Shown here one piece after another: positions 10,492 through 24,129 of a DNA stretch of 64,000 nucleotides; the first letter of the stretch is position 1, and every line of letters starts with the position of its first letter. The notes beneath the pieces are model-generated. The model searched no databases. It saw nothing but the letters and a program-made list of their open reading frames with translations, and was not told the origin of the DNA. A program made the position numbers and the translations under genes. Source of the DNA: Sabethes cyaneus (lineage: Eukaryota > Arthropoda > Insecta > Diptera > Culicidae); assembly GCF_943734655.1 (NCBI RefSeq), contig NC_071354.1, positions 78,219,838-78,283,837 of the forward strand, read 5' to 3'.

Positions 10492-11960
10492 TGAATAAGA
10501 TTATTACTGCATATTCGGTATTAAACGAATATTACAATTATAATAATCAAACTCAATTTTTTAGTTATGGTGTTATTAAGAGTCAATATTCATTATTATG
10601 TATTACTTGGAATTAACGGAAGATTTTCTTCAATTATATTTGAACCATCGATTACCATTTTTTAAAAGTAAATATTTCATTCCAATTTCATCAACCAGCA
10701 GCCAGTATTTATCACAATAATACTGGCACGGAATTCTGTGCACAGTGCATAACTTTTTCAATTTATTCTAAATTTTCCGACTGCTGCATCCCGATCATCT
10801 CAAGCGTGAAGAACGATAACAGTCACCCAATCCAATCCATCGTGCTGCCGGTGCGCTGCCCGGAGTAGTACTAGTCGTAGTAGTAGTAGTAGTAGTAGTT
10901 GGTGTGCTCCTACTCCTTCCAGTGGGAACTCCCTCCAATACAAAGTTTCAGAACGGACCAGGAAAGTGTTTTCGAGCAAACAAATCTGCCAAGTACCCAC
11001 TAGCAAGCAGTAGTAAAGTGAAAATGAAATCACATTGTACTGAAAGAAAGTTGTGGCGTACTTTACGGCGGCGGCGGCGGCGGGGGACATTTTCCCGAGC
11101 TATCCGAGCGGGAAAAAGTTCCAGATTGGCTGGCCTTCGAAGAAGAGAAATACAATTATCTGCAGATTTATCCTGGCATTCCGTGCTCCGTCACCAGCAT
11201 TGCGCGCCGAATGTCTCAATCTGGGCTAGCTGATAGGAATGGATTCGAGTTGAAAATTTAATGGACTGTTATTTCAAGACGGAACAATTTCTGCACAGCT
11301 GATATCAATTTATTTCGTTTGCTTAGCAAATGGTTTCGACGATTATGTTATAGAGTATTTATTTATTCTTTTTATTGGTTGCAAATACCAGTTAGATAAT
11401 AAAAAATAGTAGCTCAGGCTGAATTCGAAGTCAGTTCGAAATGTAGCGTTAGCTATGAGGGGATTCAATAGTCGTATTTTATTATTTTGTTAAGCGGAAT
11501 TACGATACAAAGAGAATTTATTTTTTAGCAGTTTCATTGTTATATTTTCATTTGCCGATGAAACATGCGGGTTTTTTAGTCCTAGAAATAGTTACAAAAA
11601 TGCACATTTGTACTGCAAAGTTCAGCTTTAATATGAATGAAAGATGACCGACCATAACAAAACATGAAATTATGGAGACCATAATTACACATTTTGTAAG
11701 AAAAAAAACCATAAACTATATTTGTAGCTGATAAAAATAAACTCGTACCATTTAGAATATTCGCAAGCTTATTTTCTACTACAAATGTTGTTATTATGAA
11801 CGGTACGTATTTGGTGCGAAAGCATATTCTTAGCACTTTTTGTCTGAAATTAAAGTAAAAAGAAAACTTTCCAATTAAATTCTACCGTGAATGTTTATTC
11901 TTGACAGATACGTGTTTCGCCTACGATTCGCATGCTTCATCAGTGTCTGCTTTCGAACCA
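10492..11960. other. No recognised gene; trinucleotide microsatellites
   Basis: Contains a (GTA)n tract at about 10865-10900 and a (GGC)n tract at about 11066-11090, in DNA somewhat richer in GC than its surroundings. Open frames of about 100 codons at 10800-11233 follow these repeats and have no recognised domain. A 5' exon or regulatory region is possible but unsupported. A segment near 11910-11960 (GTTTCGCCTACGATTCGCATG, TTCATCAGTG) resembles a dispersed repeat. Confidence 0.35.
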
Positions 11961-11969
11961 AAGTTCAGG

Positions 11970-12851
11970 GTCATAGCAAGCGTCCTAGTAAAATTGAGAA
12001 TCGGAAGCTGTATTTAGAGGTGTTGAGAACGATTAGGACAAACCCAGAGCTGTCAGACTATGATATCGCCATGAAATTTAATGACAGACAAAACTCCGTC
12101 AGAAGAATTTGATTGCGAGAAGGATTCCGATTTTTTCGGGCCAGTAAGCACCCAAACAGGACACTGCAGCAGAATCTGGTGGCCAAAAGACATGCCCGGA
12201 AGATGCACAATGAGGTTCTTACGAAGTAAGATCATCATGAACAACGAAGCGTACGTGAAGATTGTTTATGGTTAGCATGCTATAAAGCCATTGATCGAGC
12301 TGATGTCTCTGGCAAGTTCAAATTAGTTTTTGCCGATAATTTCGCAAAAAAGCTTATAAACTGCCAGGTAACCAATAAGCATTAGTATAAGCAGTAAATC
12401 AATCGTTTATTAGCATTCCAGGCGTTTTATTCTGCTGGTTGCTGTTTATCAGCCTTTTGACTGCATTACTGTAACTAGCTGCAAATAAGCATTGTCAGCA
12501 CTATAAGAGGGCTAGCAGTAAAGTAGCCGTCTATTTTGCCAAAATAGCATTAAGGTAGCATTTGAGGTAACTTAAATGCTTATTGGTTTGCATTTAAATT
12601 GCATTGAACATGCTTATTGGTTACCTGGGCTGGCAAGGTATTTGCAGCTGCGAACATAAAATCCAGGTTTTTTATCACAAACAAGACTATGGATTCCTGA
12701 AAAAATGCATTCCTCCGTATATCAAAACTCACAATGAACCTGTAATGTTTCAGCCTGATTTGGTAAGCTTCCACTATAGTGGAGATGTACTCCAGTGGTA
12801 TCGAAACAACGGGACGGATTTCTTCGAAAAGCACATCAATCCACCCAACTG
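11970..12851 (+). pseudogene. DD37E-type Tc1/mariner transposase relic
   Basis: Begins HSKRPSKIENRKLYLEVLRT and reaches FNDRQNSVRRI, the end of the HTH region, followed by a stop. LVAKRHARKMHNEVLTK then leads to IMNNEAYVK, the first catalytic block (normally DDE.Y), with the Asp replaced by Asn. VSGKFKLVFADNFAKKL follows, is broken by a 266-bp MITE, and resumes WQGICSCEHK...PDLVSFHYSGDVLQWY, retaining the second Asp. The reading ends in INPPNC, where a hAT-like MITE begins. The terminal PIE-type Glu is absent; counting from the second Asp it would fall 37 residues on, as in the mosquito ITmD37E group. The copy is inactive. Confidence 0.8.
12364..12629. mobile_element. 266-bp MITE in the mariner transposase
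   Basis: Left end CCAGGTAACCAATAAGCAT, right end its inverse ATGCTTATTGGTTACCTGG plus one G. It is flanked by CTG on both sides (12361-12363, 12630-12632). Deleting the insert and one CTG restores the transposase frame as KKL.NWQGICSC, so the boundaries are precise. The 3-bp duplication does not by itself decide the superfamily. Confidence 0.85.
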
Positions 12852-13375
12852 CAGTGTTGCAAACCGAGCGTGAAGCATCCAACGCATCCAATGCATAGCA
12901 TCCAACGCTTACTCCACCGACGCAAGCGTACGACAAACAACGGCTGATGCTTTGTGCATATATATTCTGCTACCGACACACACGCAAACACACAGCCTCG
13001 TAACGTCGTTCTGCACAGCTTGCTCACGAAATCAACAGATCGTGAGCTGTTAACAACCCACGAGCGTGAGTAGGATGTATGAATGCAGATTTTTCTTAAT
13101 TTTTTCTTTTCTTTTTCATCCAACACCCTCGCTTCACACGCGAGTAAGAACGCGGGTCCTCGCGACCGTTCGTTATCAACTGCGCGAGTTGCAATAACGA
13201 GCGAAAGCGACAACCGCAGCTGTTGGTTAAATATACACTCGCAAAAACTCGTCGCAGGGCATGAAAAAATTAGACAAAGAGGTCAAGAAAGATACTCACG
13301 CCTGTGTGGCCGTTAGAACGAAAGAGTGTGTGTGCAAGAAAACTATATCACACGAGTGCGGGCTTTGCAACACTG
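12852..13375. mobile_element. 524-bp hAT-like MITE
   Basis: Ends CAGTGTTGCAAACC and, reversed, CAGTGTTGCAAAGCC. Flanking 8-mers CCCAACTG (12844-12851) and CGCAAATG (13376-13383) agree at 6 of 8 positions. The CAG terminus and 8-bp duplication suggest hAT. Interior copies of CGAGCG/CGCTCG-like motifs occur near both ends. It truncates the DD37E transposase exactly at NPPNC. Confidence 0.65.
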
Positions 13376-13417
13376 CGCAAATGCGCTCATTCCACTCAGT
13401 TTATAAGTATTAGTCAA

Positions 13418-15239
<1,822 letters not shown>

Positions 15240-16015
15240 TTATGATGGGAACGAGTGTAGGTATAAGGACGTTGTGTATATGGGCGTTAGGCATAGTGGA
15301 CGTTAGGTATAAATACGTTAGGCACAACGGAGGTTAAGCATAATGGACGATAGGCATTATGGATGTTAGGCATAATGGGCAATAGGCATAATGGACGGTA
15401 GGGACGATAGGAAATGGACGTGCGGAAAGTATAATGTATGTTAAGCACAACGGATGTTAGGAAATTTTCCGTTAGCTTACAAGCAGTCTAATTGATTCTG
15501 TTCAAAAATGCATTGTTTAAAAAATGCTTGCAGAGGAATGGCTGAATCACAAATGGTCGAATGACCGAATGTCATAGAAAATATTCTCGGGTATCGACCT
15601 ACTCAAATTTTGGGTACATACTTTCCTTACTCGCTACGACTCGTTCGGACTCAACTAAGGGATAACCCCTAGTAGTGTGTAAGTCTAACTAAATGCGTGT
15701 ACTTAAATAGATCTGATTTCTGCAGGGGTCATTATGCAAAATGTTTTTCTGTCAAATAGTTGCTTAGGTTTATGCTAATGTTTTTTATGGGAAACAACGT
15801 TATTCCAAGCAGAATTATGTTAAATGGGCTCCCGGTTCTCATAGTATTGTGACGTAGCGATGATTGACTCAAGAGCGTATTAATAGGAAAGTGAAATTTT
15901 GTAAATTATGCCTAACGTCCATTATGCCTAGCATCCGTTATACTTATCATCCGTTATGCCTAACGTCCATTATACCTAATGCCCGTACGCTTATCATCCG
16001 TATGTCTAACGTGAT
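15240..16015. mobile_element. Foldback element built of GCCTAACGTCC iterons
   Basis: The left arm (about 15270-15470) repeats ATGGACGTTAGGCATAATGG variants roughly every 20 bp. The right arm (15905-16012) carries the inverse (TATGCCTAACGTCCATTATG). The central 400 bp is unrelated and non-coding. This is the architecture of a foldback transposon with iterated arms. Exact termini and target duplication are not clear. A fragment of the family is at 205-255. Confidence 0.7.
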
Positions 16016-16455
16016 CACCCGATGGTAACCAATTATACGCATTCGAACCCAACTGGATTTATCCTAGGACCCCATTTGCCGATGTGTAATTCTTGATCCC
16101 CAGATGACTGCTGAATAATAATCTCTATAACCTTTATATAAACGTCCGACCCATCTTTAGTCTCCGCCAACAACTGGCAATGCTAAGCTGTTTTTAGACA
16201 CAGATGCTGTCACATTCCATTCCAGTAGTCCACATAAGGACTAAGCAGCGCAATAGAGAGAGAAAAAATGTGAAGCAAAATTGTGACGCTGTTCGCCCGA
16301 AAGCGTGTTAGTCCGCGTTTCTCAGCGCAGTTCTTCGGAGAAAGGCTCCGTTTTTTTTTAAAAATTGGGCAATGAGGGTGCGTTTTAATTACATGGTTTG
16401 GAATACTCAACTGTAGTGACATATCATGTCAGGTAAGTGTTTTAAACACAATGAT
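16016..16455. other. No recognisable feature
   Basis: A CAG|GTAAGT donor-like site lies at about 16434, but no convincing exon precedes it. Confidence 0.3.
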
Positions 16456-16563
16456 CCCAAGCAACAATGTGAGTTTTATTATACTCTTTTTGAGGTCTTC
16501 AAGACCAATTTTGGTCTTAAATGCCATCATAAGAGTGTAATAAAACCCATATTGTTACTTGGG
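16456..16563. mobile_element. 108-bp palindromic MITE, copy 2 (CCCAAG...CTTGGG)
   Basis: Same length and ends as the copy at 2401-2508: CCCAAGCAACAATGTGAG at the left, inverse ATTGTTACTTGGG at the right, with an internal AAGACCAATTTTGGTCTT palindrome. AT flanks both sides, suggesting a 2-bp target duplication. Confidence 0.8.
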
Positions 16564-16890
16564 ATATATTCGAAAAACTATGTTGTGGCATTATTTAAAG
16601 AGAAATAAGTCATCATTGATTCTGAAAATTTCAAAAGCAGTTTTTTTGTTCAAAACAAAAATTATGTTCAGGAAAATATAAGCTCTGTGTTCAGGGTAGC
16701 AAGAAGAATACAGTAAATACATTTCTTAAAAACAGAACCGCTCTTGTAGTCCCAAAACTGCTTCCGAATTCTTATGGGCTTATCGGCGCAAAGTTATTGA
16801 CTGCTCGTTTCCCCCTAAGAAATGTTCAGATTGTCAAGATGCTATCTTTCTCGTTTGTATCAACGCTGTTTGTTGCTAGTGCTGCTTAAA
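16564..16890. other. No recognisable feature
   Basis: AT-rich spacer between the MITE and the Helitron-like element. Confidence 0.4.
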
Positions 16891-17958
16891 TCTATATATA
16901 TAAAAGTGAACGTGAGTATGTTTGTATGTTCCACCATAACTCCAGAACGCCTTGATCGATCTCCACTAAATTTGGCACACATAGTCCTTGATATAAGGGA
17001 ATCAGCACTGGGGGGTTGATAAGAGGGGGGGGGGGCAGGGTCATAACTCCGAAATGCTTGGACGGTTCTTCACCAAACTTGGCATACACGTTCTTTGACA
17101 TAAGGGAATCAGCACTGAAGGGTTGTGAAGAAGAGGAGGCGGGAGAGGGTTCATAAGGGGGGGGAGGCCATAACTGCGAAACACCTGGACGGTTCTTCAT
17201 CAAACTTGGCACATATGTTGCTTGATATAAGAGAATCAGCACTGGGAAGTTGACAAAAGGGAGGAGTCCTTAACAAGGGGGGAGAAATCTATATAAGTAA
17301 AAGGGTTTGCGTATCTCTTGCATTTAAACCGATTGCAGTTGTGCAACTGAGCAGAGACGGGGGTTCCACCGAGGAGGAATATTTGGTGAATAAACCTTCG
17401 ATTCGTTTCCATTATAACGATTTTATATGAGAAAACCGATGCTAGCTACGTGACAGAAGGGGGAGCTGTCTGTATGAATGTTTGTGCCGGAATAGCTCCG
17501 GAACTTTTAGACTGTTCTCCATTAAACGTTGTTTGTCAAACACATGTTTTATGGGTTGATTCTTCTATGCAGGGGGATTGGCAAAAGTGGGAGACGCTTT
17601 CTTACAAGAGGCGAGAAAGGTTCAAATGAGTAAAGGGGTGCGTTTCTCTTGCGATAGCTGGAACGATAGCAGTTGTCCAAGTTGTTTTATTTCTGAAAGG
17701 GAGAATAGGGTGGCCATTAAAATAGAGGAGGTTCAAAAACGTAAAAAAGATTTTATGTCGATTTATAGGGATTACCGAGGAGAAGACAGATTTACAAGTG
17801 GTTGGGGGACAACATGAAAGGATCTGACAAAGGGAGTAGGCACATTCAAATGAAAAAAGGGTTTTGTTTCTTGCATTATGAGAGTTTTCGTTACAAAAAC
17901 AGATGTACAAGTGACTGAGTGACAAAGGGGCCCCGAGTGAGATCGGGCAATCAGCTAG
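16891..17958 (+). mobile_element. Helitron-like non-autonomous element (plus orientation)
   Basis: Starts TCTATATATATAAAAGTG immediately after A and ends ATCAGCTAG immediately before T. A hairpin (CCCGA-GTGAGA-TCGGG) lies 8 nt before CTAG. This is the 5'-TC...hairpin...CTRR-3' structure with A/T host flanks expected of Helitrons, which make no target duplication. A second 5'-like end (ATCTATATAAGTAAAAGG) at 17289 suggests an internal duplication or a nested partial copy. There is no Rep/helicase coding sequence. The body is the inverse of 13418-14406. Confidence 0.8.
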
Positions 17959-19421
17959 TCATGGTATCTACTAATTTGTAAAACAAGTATACCGCATGTT
18001 GTAAAAATTTGGTACAAAAGTTTAGGCACGCCACGTATACGTTCGCCGAGTGTCAAAAAGTAAATGTAGTAGCGTCTGATCCAACGACATACTGAATAAA
18101 TGATTATTGGAATGCGTTACAATAATCTGATTAATTCGGAAATTGATACGAAACCGAAACAAAAATTTGTCTTTTCTATGGTTTTATTATCGTTCGTCGG
18201 TATGTCCAATTCAATGAATAGTCTCGAAATAAAGCCGGAGCGTCATTTTGTAACGACGATGCCGGGATCAGTCAACCCTCTCAGCTTTTTATGTACGTCT
18301 CTACATATACATAGTAATGGTTAACCATACCTGCGTGGCCACCAAAACAAGCCGCGTGCTGAAGCACCATTCGATAACAAAAGGTGACGGAAGCTAATGG
18401 CGTGGGAAATGGGCCGAATGAAACAGAAACGGTAGGAAAAGTGCCAACAGGCTATTGTTGACACCAGTGCTGAGGAGACAAGCTGCCAAAATAACGGACG
18501 ATGATTTGCCGATAGTTTTTCCGATCTGGCCAACGACATTTTGGAGCTGTAGCCTGTAGGTGTTGTGTTGGTGCTGCTGTTGTCTTGTTCTGCCTTGCCC
18601 TGCCCCGCCCTGCTCTAGATTGGGCCTTCCTGGCTGAAATTGAATGTGCTTCCAATCAAGAAATACTCAGAATGACAAAAATAGATGAGCTAATTTTCGG
18701 CGATGAAAGCTTAGGGCAAATTAGTTTTATTGCTGACGAGGCATTGTGCTGGCTAAAGATAGTATATCGTTTTCTTTTGGATGGTTCAGTTTCAGTGAAG
18801 TTGGCAGCTACCAGCCTGGGTGGTAGTGAAAGTGAATAATACCGCACAGATACCATTCATTCAGCAAGTGAGGATTGAAATAAAACTGTACGTTATCTCT
18901 TCTATTGAATAGATTCACACTTCTACAGATATATACGTTAATTTAAAGAAATTCTAAAGCAATAAATCATTCGCTGATCAAATTACCAAAACCCAGCTGA
19001 ACTTGTCTTTGCTCCGCTCGGTACACTTTTATAGTTTCCAACCGTTTGCTCATTCACGAAAGCGCAGCACAAGTGCCAAATCCTTTCATCGCTCATTCAC
19101 ATTGAAGTCGGGCACCTTTGCACATTTCGTGACTAGTCAGGAAGCGTTTTATTCACTTTCCTGGCAGGGCGAAGCCCACCCAGGTAGTCTCGAACCGAAC
19201 CTCGAGCTCTTTATCAACATCAATTTCCATTTAGGTGGGCTGCAGCTGGTCACGTGGCAAATTCGTCTTTCTACCGGAATTCCTCCCACCCACTCAGCCG
19301 AGGGCCAGGTGAAAGTAATCGTAATGTTAGCTTGCTATCGGCCGACTATTACCAACGGGTGAACCTACCCCGGTAAAGTAGACACTTCGAACTCAGTCAA
19401 TTCAAACAGGGTGCAGTTAAA
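17959..19421. other. No recognised gene
   Basis: Open frames at 18585-18839 and 19003-19362 lack recognised domains, and the latter lacks an ATG. An arthropod initiator-like TCAGTC occurs at 19393-19398, just upstream of the candidate exon. Confidence 0.3.
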
Positions 19422-19510
19422 ATGGCAGCCAAAGATCCGCCCACGCCCGGTTGCCGTTCGTTTGCCGGCAGCGATTGGAGCGATTGCTCCGGTTTAGCAT
19501 GCAAGCTCAG
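19422..19510 (+). CDS. Candidate short first coding exon, function unknown
   Basis: An ATG in a good insect context (AGTTAAAATGG) opens a frame MAAKDPPTPGCRSFAGS and onward for 30 codons, to a CAG|GTTAAA donor-like site at 19510/19511. An initiator-like TCAGTC lies 24-29 bp upstream, which would give a very short leader. I do not recognise the peptide. The donor is only moderately good and no downstream exon was found, so this may be chance. Confidence 0.2.
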
Positions 19511-20298
19511 GTTAAATTTGATTTGTACAAGTTTACGAGCTAAATATTTCGGTGTTTTTTTTCGTAGCCCAGTTTTCGGCGTTGACTTCGAAAACGTTTC
19601 TTTATACCTATTTCCTTTTGCGTTCAAAATAATTCTGTGAGAAATGGTTTTTTGCAGCTTTCATTCGTTGTTCGTTCACAACCGGATTGTGATTTATGAA
19701 ACTCAATTTGAATGTGTTTCAATGCCGATTTTCCTCGCTGTATATTTTCATAATATTATATTAAACTCACAATTTGTTTTCTGACAGGTTGAAGAAGAAA
19801 CGGTACCATTAAAGTGAACGAAAACATACTAATTTGCTGTCAATCACCTTTACGAAAATAGTTTTGCATTATTTCGTTGACCATTGAAACTTTGTTCATA
19901 GACACTCTAATTTGTGACCAAATACAAAATCAGTATTGTATTAGCATAAGACAGATCTTCCCGAGGTTCCGAGCTCTTGGTAACTAAAAATACACAATTG
20001 CAATTCAATGCAATGTGCCTAGTGCTAATAGCCTCATCCTTATAACATTCGCTCCAGTCCAAATTGCACCATCATCGTAAAACATAGCTAGCTTAGAGAT
20101 GGATCTTCGGAGAAACCCCCTCACAGCTGTACCTTACAAGTCGTAAGGGCCGGCATAGTGTCGTCGTCCTGAAAGTAAAAACGAGTTAGATTTAAACTTC
20201 TCGATCGGTGGTAAATCTGCAATAGATGTAGGAAGGGCACAATATGTGTCGATAACCCAACCAAACGCGTCACTATTCTTGAGAAGTGGATTTTGCGG
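19511..20298. other. No recognisable feature
   Basis: No coding or repeat structure identified. Confidence 0.4.
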
Positions 20299-20443
20299 TC
20301 TCCTTTTGTCCAGCGCCTCTATGGTTCAAAGGTACAAGTACCAGCGAACCACATGCCCTGGTGGGTGTTGTGGGTTCAAATCCGGTTATAATCTCAGATT
20401 ATAGCTTGGTTCGACTCATGCACCTTCCAGCATTGGACAAAAG
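20299..20443 (+). mobile_element. tRNA-derived SINE-like element
   Basis: Contains TGGTTCAAAGG (A-box-like) and, about 50 nt on, GTGGGTTCAAATCCGG, a close match to the Pol III B box. It is bracketed by CCTTTTGTCCA at the left and its inverse TGGACAAAAGG at the right. The family was not identified. Confidence 0.5.
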
Positions 20444-20729
20444 GTAGGAGTCAAAATGACTACTTGTCAAGCGTAGCTACCAATATCCCCCTCCCCCTCC
20501 TTTCCGCTCTTCTCTCCTTCACCAAAAATTTTCATTTCTTTCCCCTACCGTCGCTTCATTAATTGTAGAACCATCGTTTCAAAAAATATTAATGAAAAGA
20601 GGAGTTGTTGTTGCTTAAGTCCTTGTGCCGTAAAAACTGTAATATTTGGCGTTCGTTTGTACATTCTGTACCATTTTTTGTATCTCTCTTACGTTATTTT
20701 ATAAGTTTTTTAGGTTTATAATTACCATG

Positions 20730-22117
20730 CGGTATCGAAATCCGTACAGCTTCGAAATCCGTACACCTAATACAATTTGCTTGATTATATGTATTAAACA
20801 GTCTAAATGCAAAATATTAATAATAGGCCTAGATCCGTGGTTTATTAGCATTACGTCAATGTCAAAACATAGGCAGTAGGCCACGAAATACAACTAATAA
20901 AAATTAAAACGTTAATGCCTATCAGATTCCCTTCTAAATTGGCTGTGTTGTTAGCAATTTGCTAAGAAAACAACTTCCAATAAAATGAAGTGTTAAGCGT
21001 ACTTGAAGTGATTTTCCTATTTAAAATCCCGAAAATCAATTTGAACTATAGGTGTTTATCGTTCTACAGCCTAATTTTATTCATTATGGCATTGAAGTAA
21101 TATTTATTCATCATAATTAGTGCTGTACGGATTTTGATTCAGTTTTACTAGTTGAATCTAAATCCGTACACCTGTGCAGTATCCTTAGCGATCTTACTCT
21201 ATTCTATGTTTTGCCAAACAAAATGGAAACAACTAAAGCTAAATATATGTCGATAAACTGGAAGATGGGAATTACGATAATAAATGGTGGATAATCCTTT
21301 AATAAAGCATCGAGATAGTTTAAGTTCCGGTCACTACGATAAGAGCTAGTATGTTGAATTGGTACTCTCGAAATACCGTCTATTCTGCAATTTTCAGCTT
21401 TCCGTATAATTTGCAACAAAAATCAAGAAAAAATGTTATATATTATTTATAAGTCAAGTTAATTTACTCTAAAATGTTAAAAAAGTTTGTTTCTAAGCCT
21501 AATATTTCCTGAGGCATAAGGAAAAGAATGTAAGAGCACACAAACGAGGTTTCTTACATATGGGTGGTCCCTTGGATAGATGCAATATTTAATCAGTACC
21601 AAACCTGATATTTTAACTTTCCGACCGAAAATGAACAATTACCCATAATTTGGCTAAAAAAAGAAAAGATTGATTCCTTGTAGTGTTCCTACTGTGCGTG
21701 TAAACGACTCTTAGATGAGCAGGACTGAAATACAATGCGTCAATTATCGAGAAAAGCATATTTTATAAAGCAATTAGTCAAATAAACAAAAACAACTTAG
21801 CCATAAACTTTACAGTCATTTCGATCAAGCTTACACGGATTTAACATGGTTATCATGGTGTACGGGTTTTGAGTCACAGGTGTACGGATTTTGAATCAGA
21901 CATATAAAAGTGTACGGATTTTGAATCAAGAGCTGCACATTTCGATCTCGATTTTTTATAACTAGGATTAATTTTAGTTTCTTGTTATTCCAAATAATGT
22001 TAAAATAAGCATTATACTGTCAAAAGACAATATGACAAATTGCTTATTACGATATCATAATTTTATATTGACCATTTAAAATTGTCTAGTTCTTAGGTGT
22101 ACGTATTTCGATACGGC
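20730..22117. mobile_element. 1.4-kb inverted-repeat element with GTACGGATTT iterons
   Basis: Left end CGGTATCGAAATCCGTACA; right end reversed CCGTATCGAAATACGTACAC. The motif GTACGGATTTTGA or its inverse recurs at about 20750, 21127, 21165, 21860, 21885 and 21910. No long open frame, so non-autonomous. The target duplication is not clear. Confidence 0.65.
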
Positions 22118-22214
22118 ACGGTACAACTTTTATTTTTTTTATTATGATATCTTAATGTCGTTTTTGCTATTGGCAACTTGTATTGTGTATCAGTTTTGTA
22201 TGATTTTTATGTAT

Positions 22215-22768
22215 TTTTTGGGTCATCCTACGTGGAAACGTGGTCTACTCTGGTGAGTTTTTGGTCGTCCGTTTGATAGCGGAAGACTACAGAAGTCACT
22301 GAACGGTGAGTCGTCATAACGTGACATTTAGCAATGCTAACGAGTAACCAGTGTCTAAGGTACCAGTTCACAAATATATCCAAGAGCTCTTGTAGTCGGC
22401 GACAATCATCGATGGATCTTACAACAAGGTACAGTTTCAGATCATCGGCATATACGAGCTTTACACCGACACTCAGCAGTAAGGTTATGTCATTATGGCA
22501 AAGGCCCCATATTCCCTTGGGGAGAATCAGAGTTGTTTGTAAACTGTGAAGAACGACAGGAATTGTGATTCACACGCAAACTTCTGCCACGCAGGTATGA
22601 ACTCAGCCGTACAGTAAATTTCTGTGAAACTCCAAGTCGTAAAAATTCCATAATGCCATGATCTATACGATCGAACACCGCTTTGAAATCTGTGAGGATT
22701 GCATTGTATGAAATGATGATGACGTGATCATAACGTAAATTTTTTGAAGCAAATGAAAATGAATGCAA
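22215..22768 (-). pseudogene. Jockey-type LINE reverse transcriptase fragment
   Basis: Minus-strand frames give TDFKAVFDRIDHGIMEFLRL, then SSYLRGRSLRVN and SPQGNMGPL (the PQGS-like RT block). After a frameshift comes VKLVYADDLKLYLVVRSIDD, then LQELLDIFVNWYLRHWL. YADD is intact at 22441-22452, but the PQG block is decayed and frames are broken. Related fragments lie at 30405-30625 and 53588-53925. Clade assignment rests on remembered similarity. Confidence 0.8.
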
Positions 22769-22839
22769 ATGTATGATGCGAAAAATAATTAATTGGATGA
22801 ACTGGATAATTTCTATATAAAGACCAAAATATATTGAGC

Positions 22840-22960
22840 ACTATAACAGAAGGGACTCGAACCCAGAATTTTCGATAGCCGATCAAGTGTGAGAGCAGTG
22901 CATTATCACCACACTCTTCTATTAGATAGTCTAATATTCAATTTTGCTGCGTTATCCTAT
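22840..22960 (-). mobile_element. tRNA-derived SINE-like element
   Basis: On the minus strand TGTGGTGATAATGCA (A-box-like) is followed about 35 nt later by TGGGTTCGAGTCCC, a strong B box. It is not a plausible functional tRNA because I cannot draw a complete cloverleaf. Confidence 0.5.
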
Positions 22961-23039
22961 TTTACCATTCTCCACGCACTTACTCAGCGACTAGCTTTTG
23001 TATGACTGCTCATACTTTTCCATTTCAATCAATTAATCC

Positions 23040-23245
23040 AAAGCCTTGAACTTGAACATCTTTCTGAACCTTGAGCCTTCTTTATCGACAGACTTCGACG
23101 TCGGCTGTTAGAGTACAGGACAGTTCCGGGGCTAGTGCAAAAATCCTACTAACTCTACCTAAGCAGCACCGCTTAGCCAAGATTCAAACATACGACGACT
23201 GGCTTGTTAGACCAGCATCGTGCCTCGAAACTAACTGGGAGGTCA
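23040..23245 (-). mobile_element. Feilai-like tRNA-derived SINE
   Basis: Minus-strand sequence GATGCTGGTCTAACAAGCC, GTTTGAATCTTGGC (B-box-like) and AAGTCTGTCGATAAAGAAGG matches my recollection of the Aedes SINE Feilai, including its characteristic 3' half. It is diverged from a perfect copy. Confidence 0.6.
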
Positions 23246-23869
23246 CACACCCAGACACTTTCTCACTTTCTAAAATAGTTTACGTCTTGATTGCGTATAT
23301 GCATATACAAGTAAATAAAAACACACTCGGTAGTGGTTTTAATCCGAGACTTGCCGTGCGAACGTCGGCAACGTACTGCATTGCTTCTGTCACACTGATC
23401 GAGAAGACAAGTCTATCTGCTCGGTGGTAGAGCAGTCATAGAAAAATAATATCGTCGCAGGGGAAAGTGTGTGACGCGTACACAGGGAGTGATCGAATTG
23501 GTAGAATAAAACAAAATTAAGTGTTAGACTACCCAATATAGCAAGCAGCAGTAGTTTAGTTGGTAAAACATTCGCGAACCAACCGCGAAAGAACGTCGAT
23601 GCCCAGAAAACACAAGATCGTAATAGAAAGTGTACATTAAGTCGTATGCATATCAATTTTACATTGGAATTGCATAATGATTAGAGTATGTCAAGGCGAA
23701 GTGTACAATAAGTTGTTTTGCGGTTGTGGTGACGCCATATACAATCTCGAGTTTTGCAAGTATCTGAGGAGTTCACGGGTGTTTTAATACACAAATTTTC
23801 CTCACAGTAGAAAACAACTTCCCCATTGCTTAGCCTGATAAAATAAAGCGGATAGCATTTAAATATTCG
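23246..23869. other. No recognised gene; possible further tRNA-like segment
   Basis: GTAGTTTAGTTGGTAAAAC at about 23550 resembles a Pol III A box but has no matching B box downstream. Otherwise featureless. Confidence 0.3.
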
Positions 23870-24040
23870 CCATCATTACAAACCATTTCGCCGAATACCA
23901 TTTTGCGGAACGCCAATTCTCGGTTGACCATAACGCGAAATATAGAGTTTCGCAGAATAGCATTTCGCGAAAAATCTTACGCAGAATGTACCATTTCACG
24001 GAAAATCTTTTCGAAGAAAGCACCATTTCGCAGGGGTGAC
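23870..24040. repeat. Degenerate CATTTCGCGGAA tandem repeat
   Basis: Eight or so imperfect repeats of a unit like ACCATTTCGCGGAA with variable spacers of about 20 bp. The units are strongly diverged. Confidence 0.7.
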
Positions 24041-24129
24041 TCTACTGAAGGAAAGCAATAGAGGTCAGTAGATCTAAAAAAATAAATAAACCTAGATAGA
24101 GGTGACCTCTACCTCCCTACCTACCTCCC

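Noticed and set aside
10329..10616. Plus-strand ORF with FSPTRRRFLNGETF and its near twin on the minus strand at 9428-9613
   Set aside because: The two ORFs are the inverted repeats of one non-autonomous element. Similarity comes from the palindrome and not from protein conservation.
16434..16440. CAG|GTAAGT splice donor on the plus strand
   Set aside because: No acceptor with a good pyrimidine tract and open frame lies at a sensible distance upstream.
22840..22960. Possible functional tRNA gene
   Set aside because: A good B box is present, but no complete cloverleaf or anticodon arm can be drawn. A SINE fits better.
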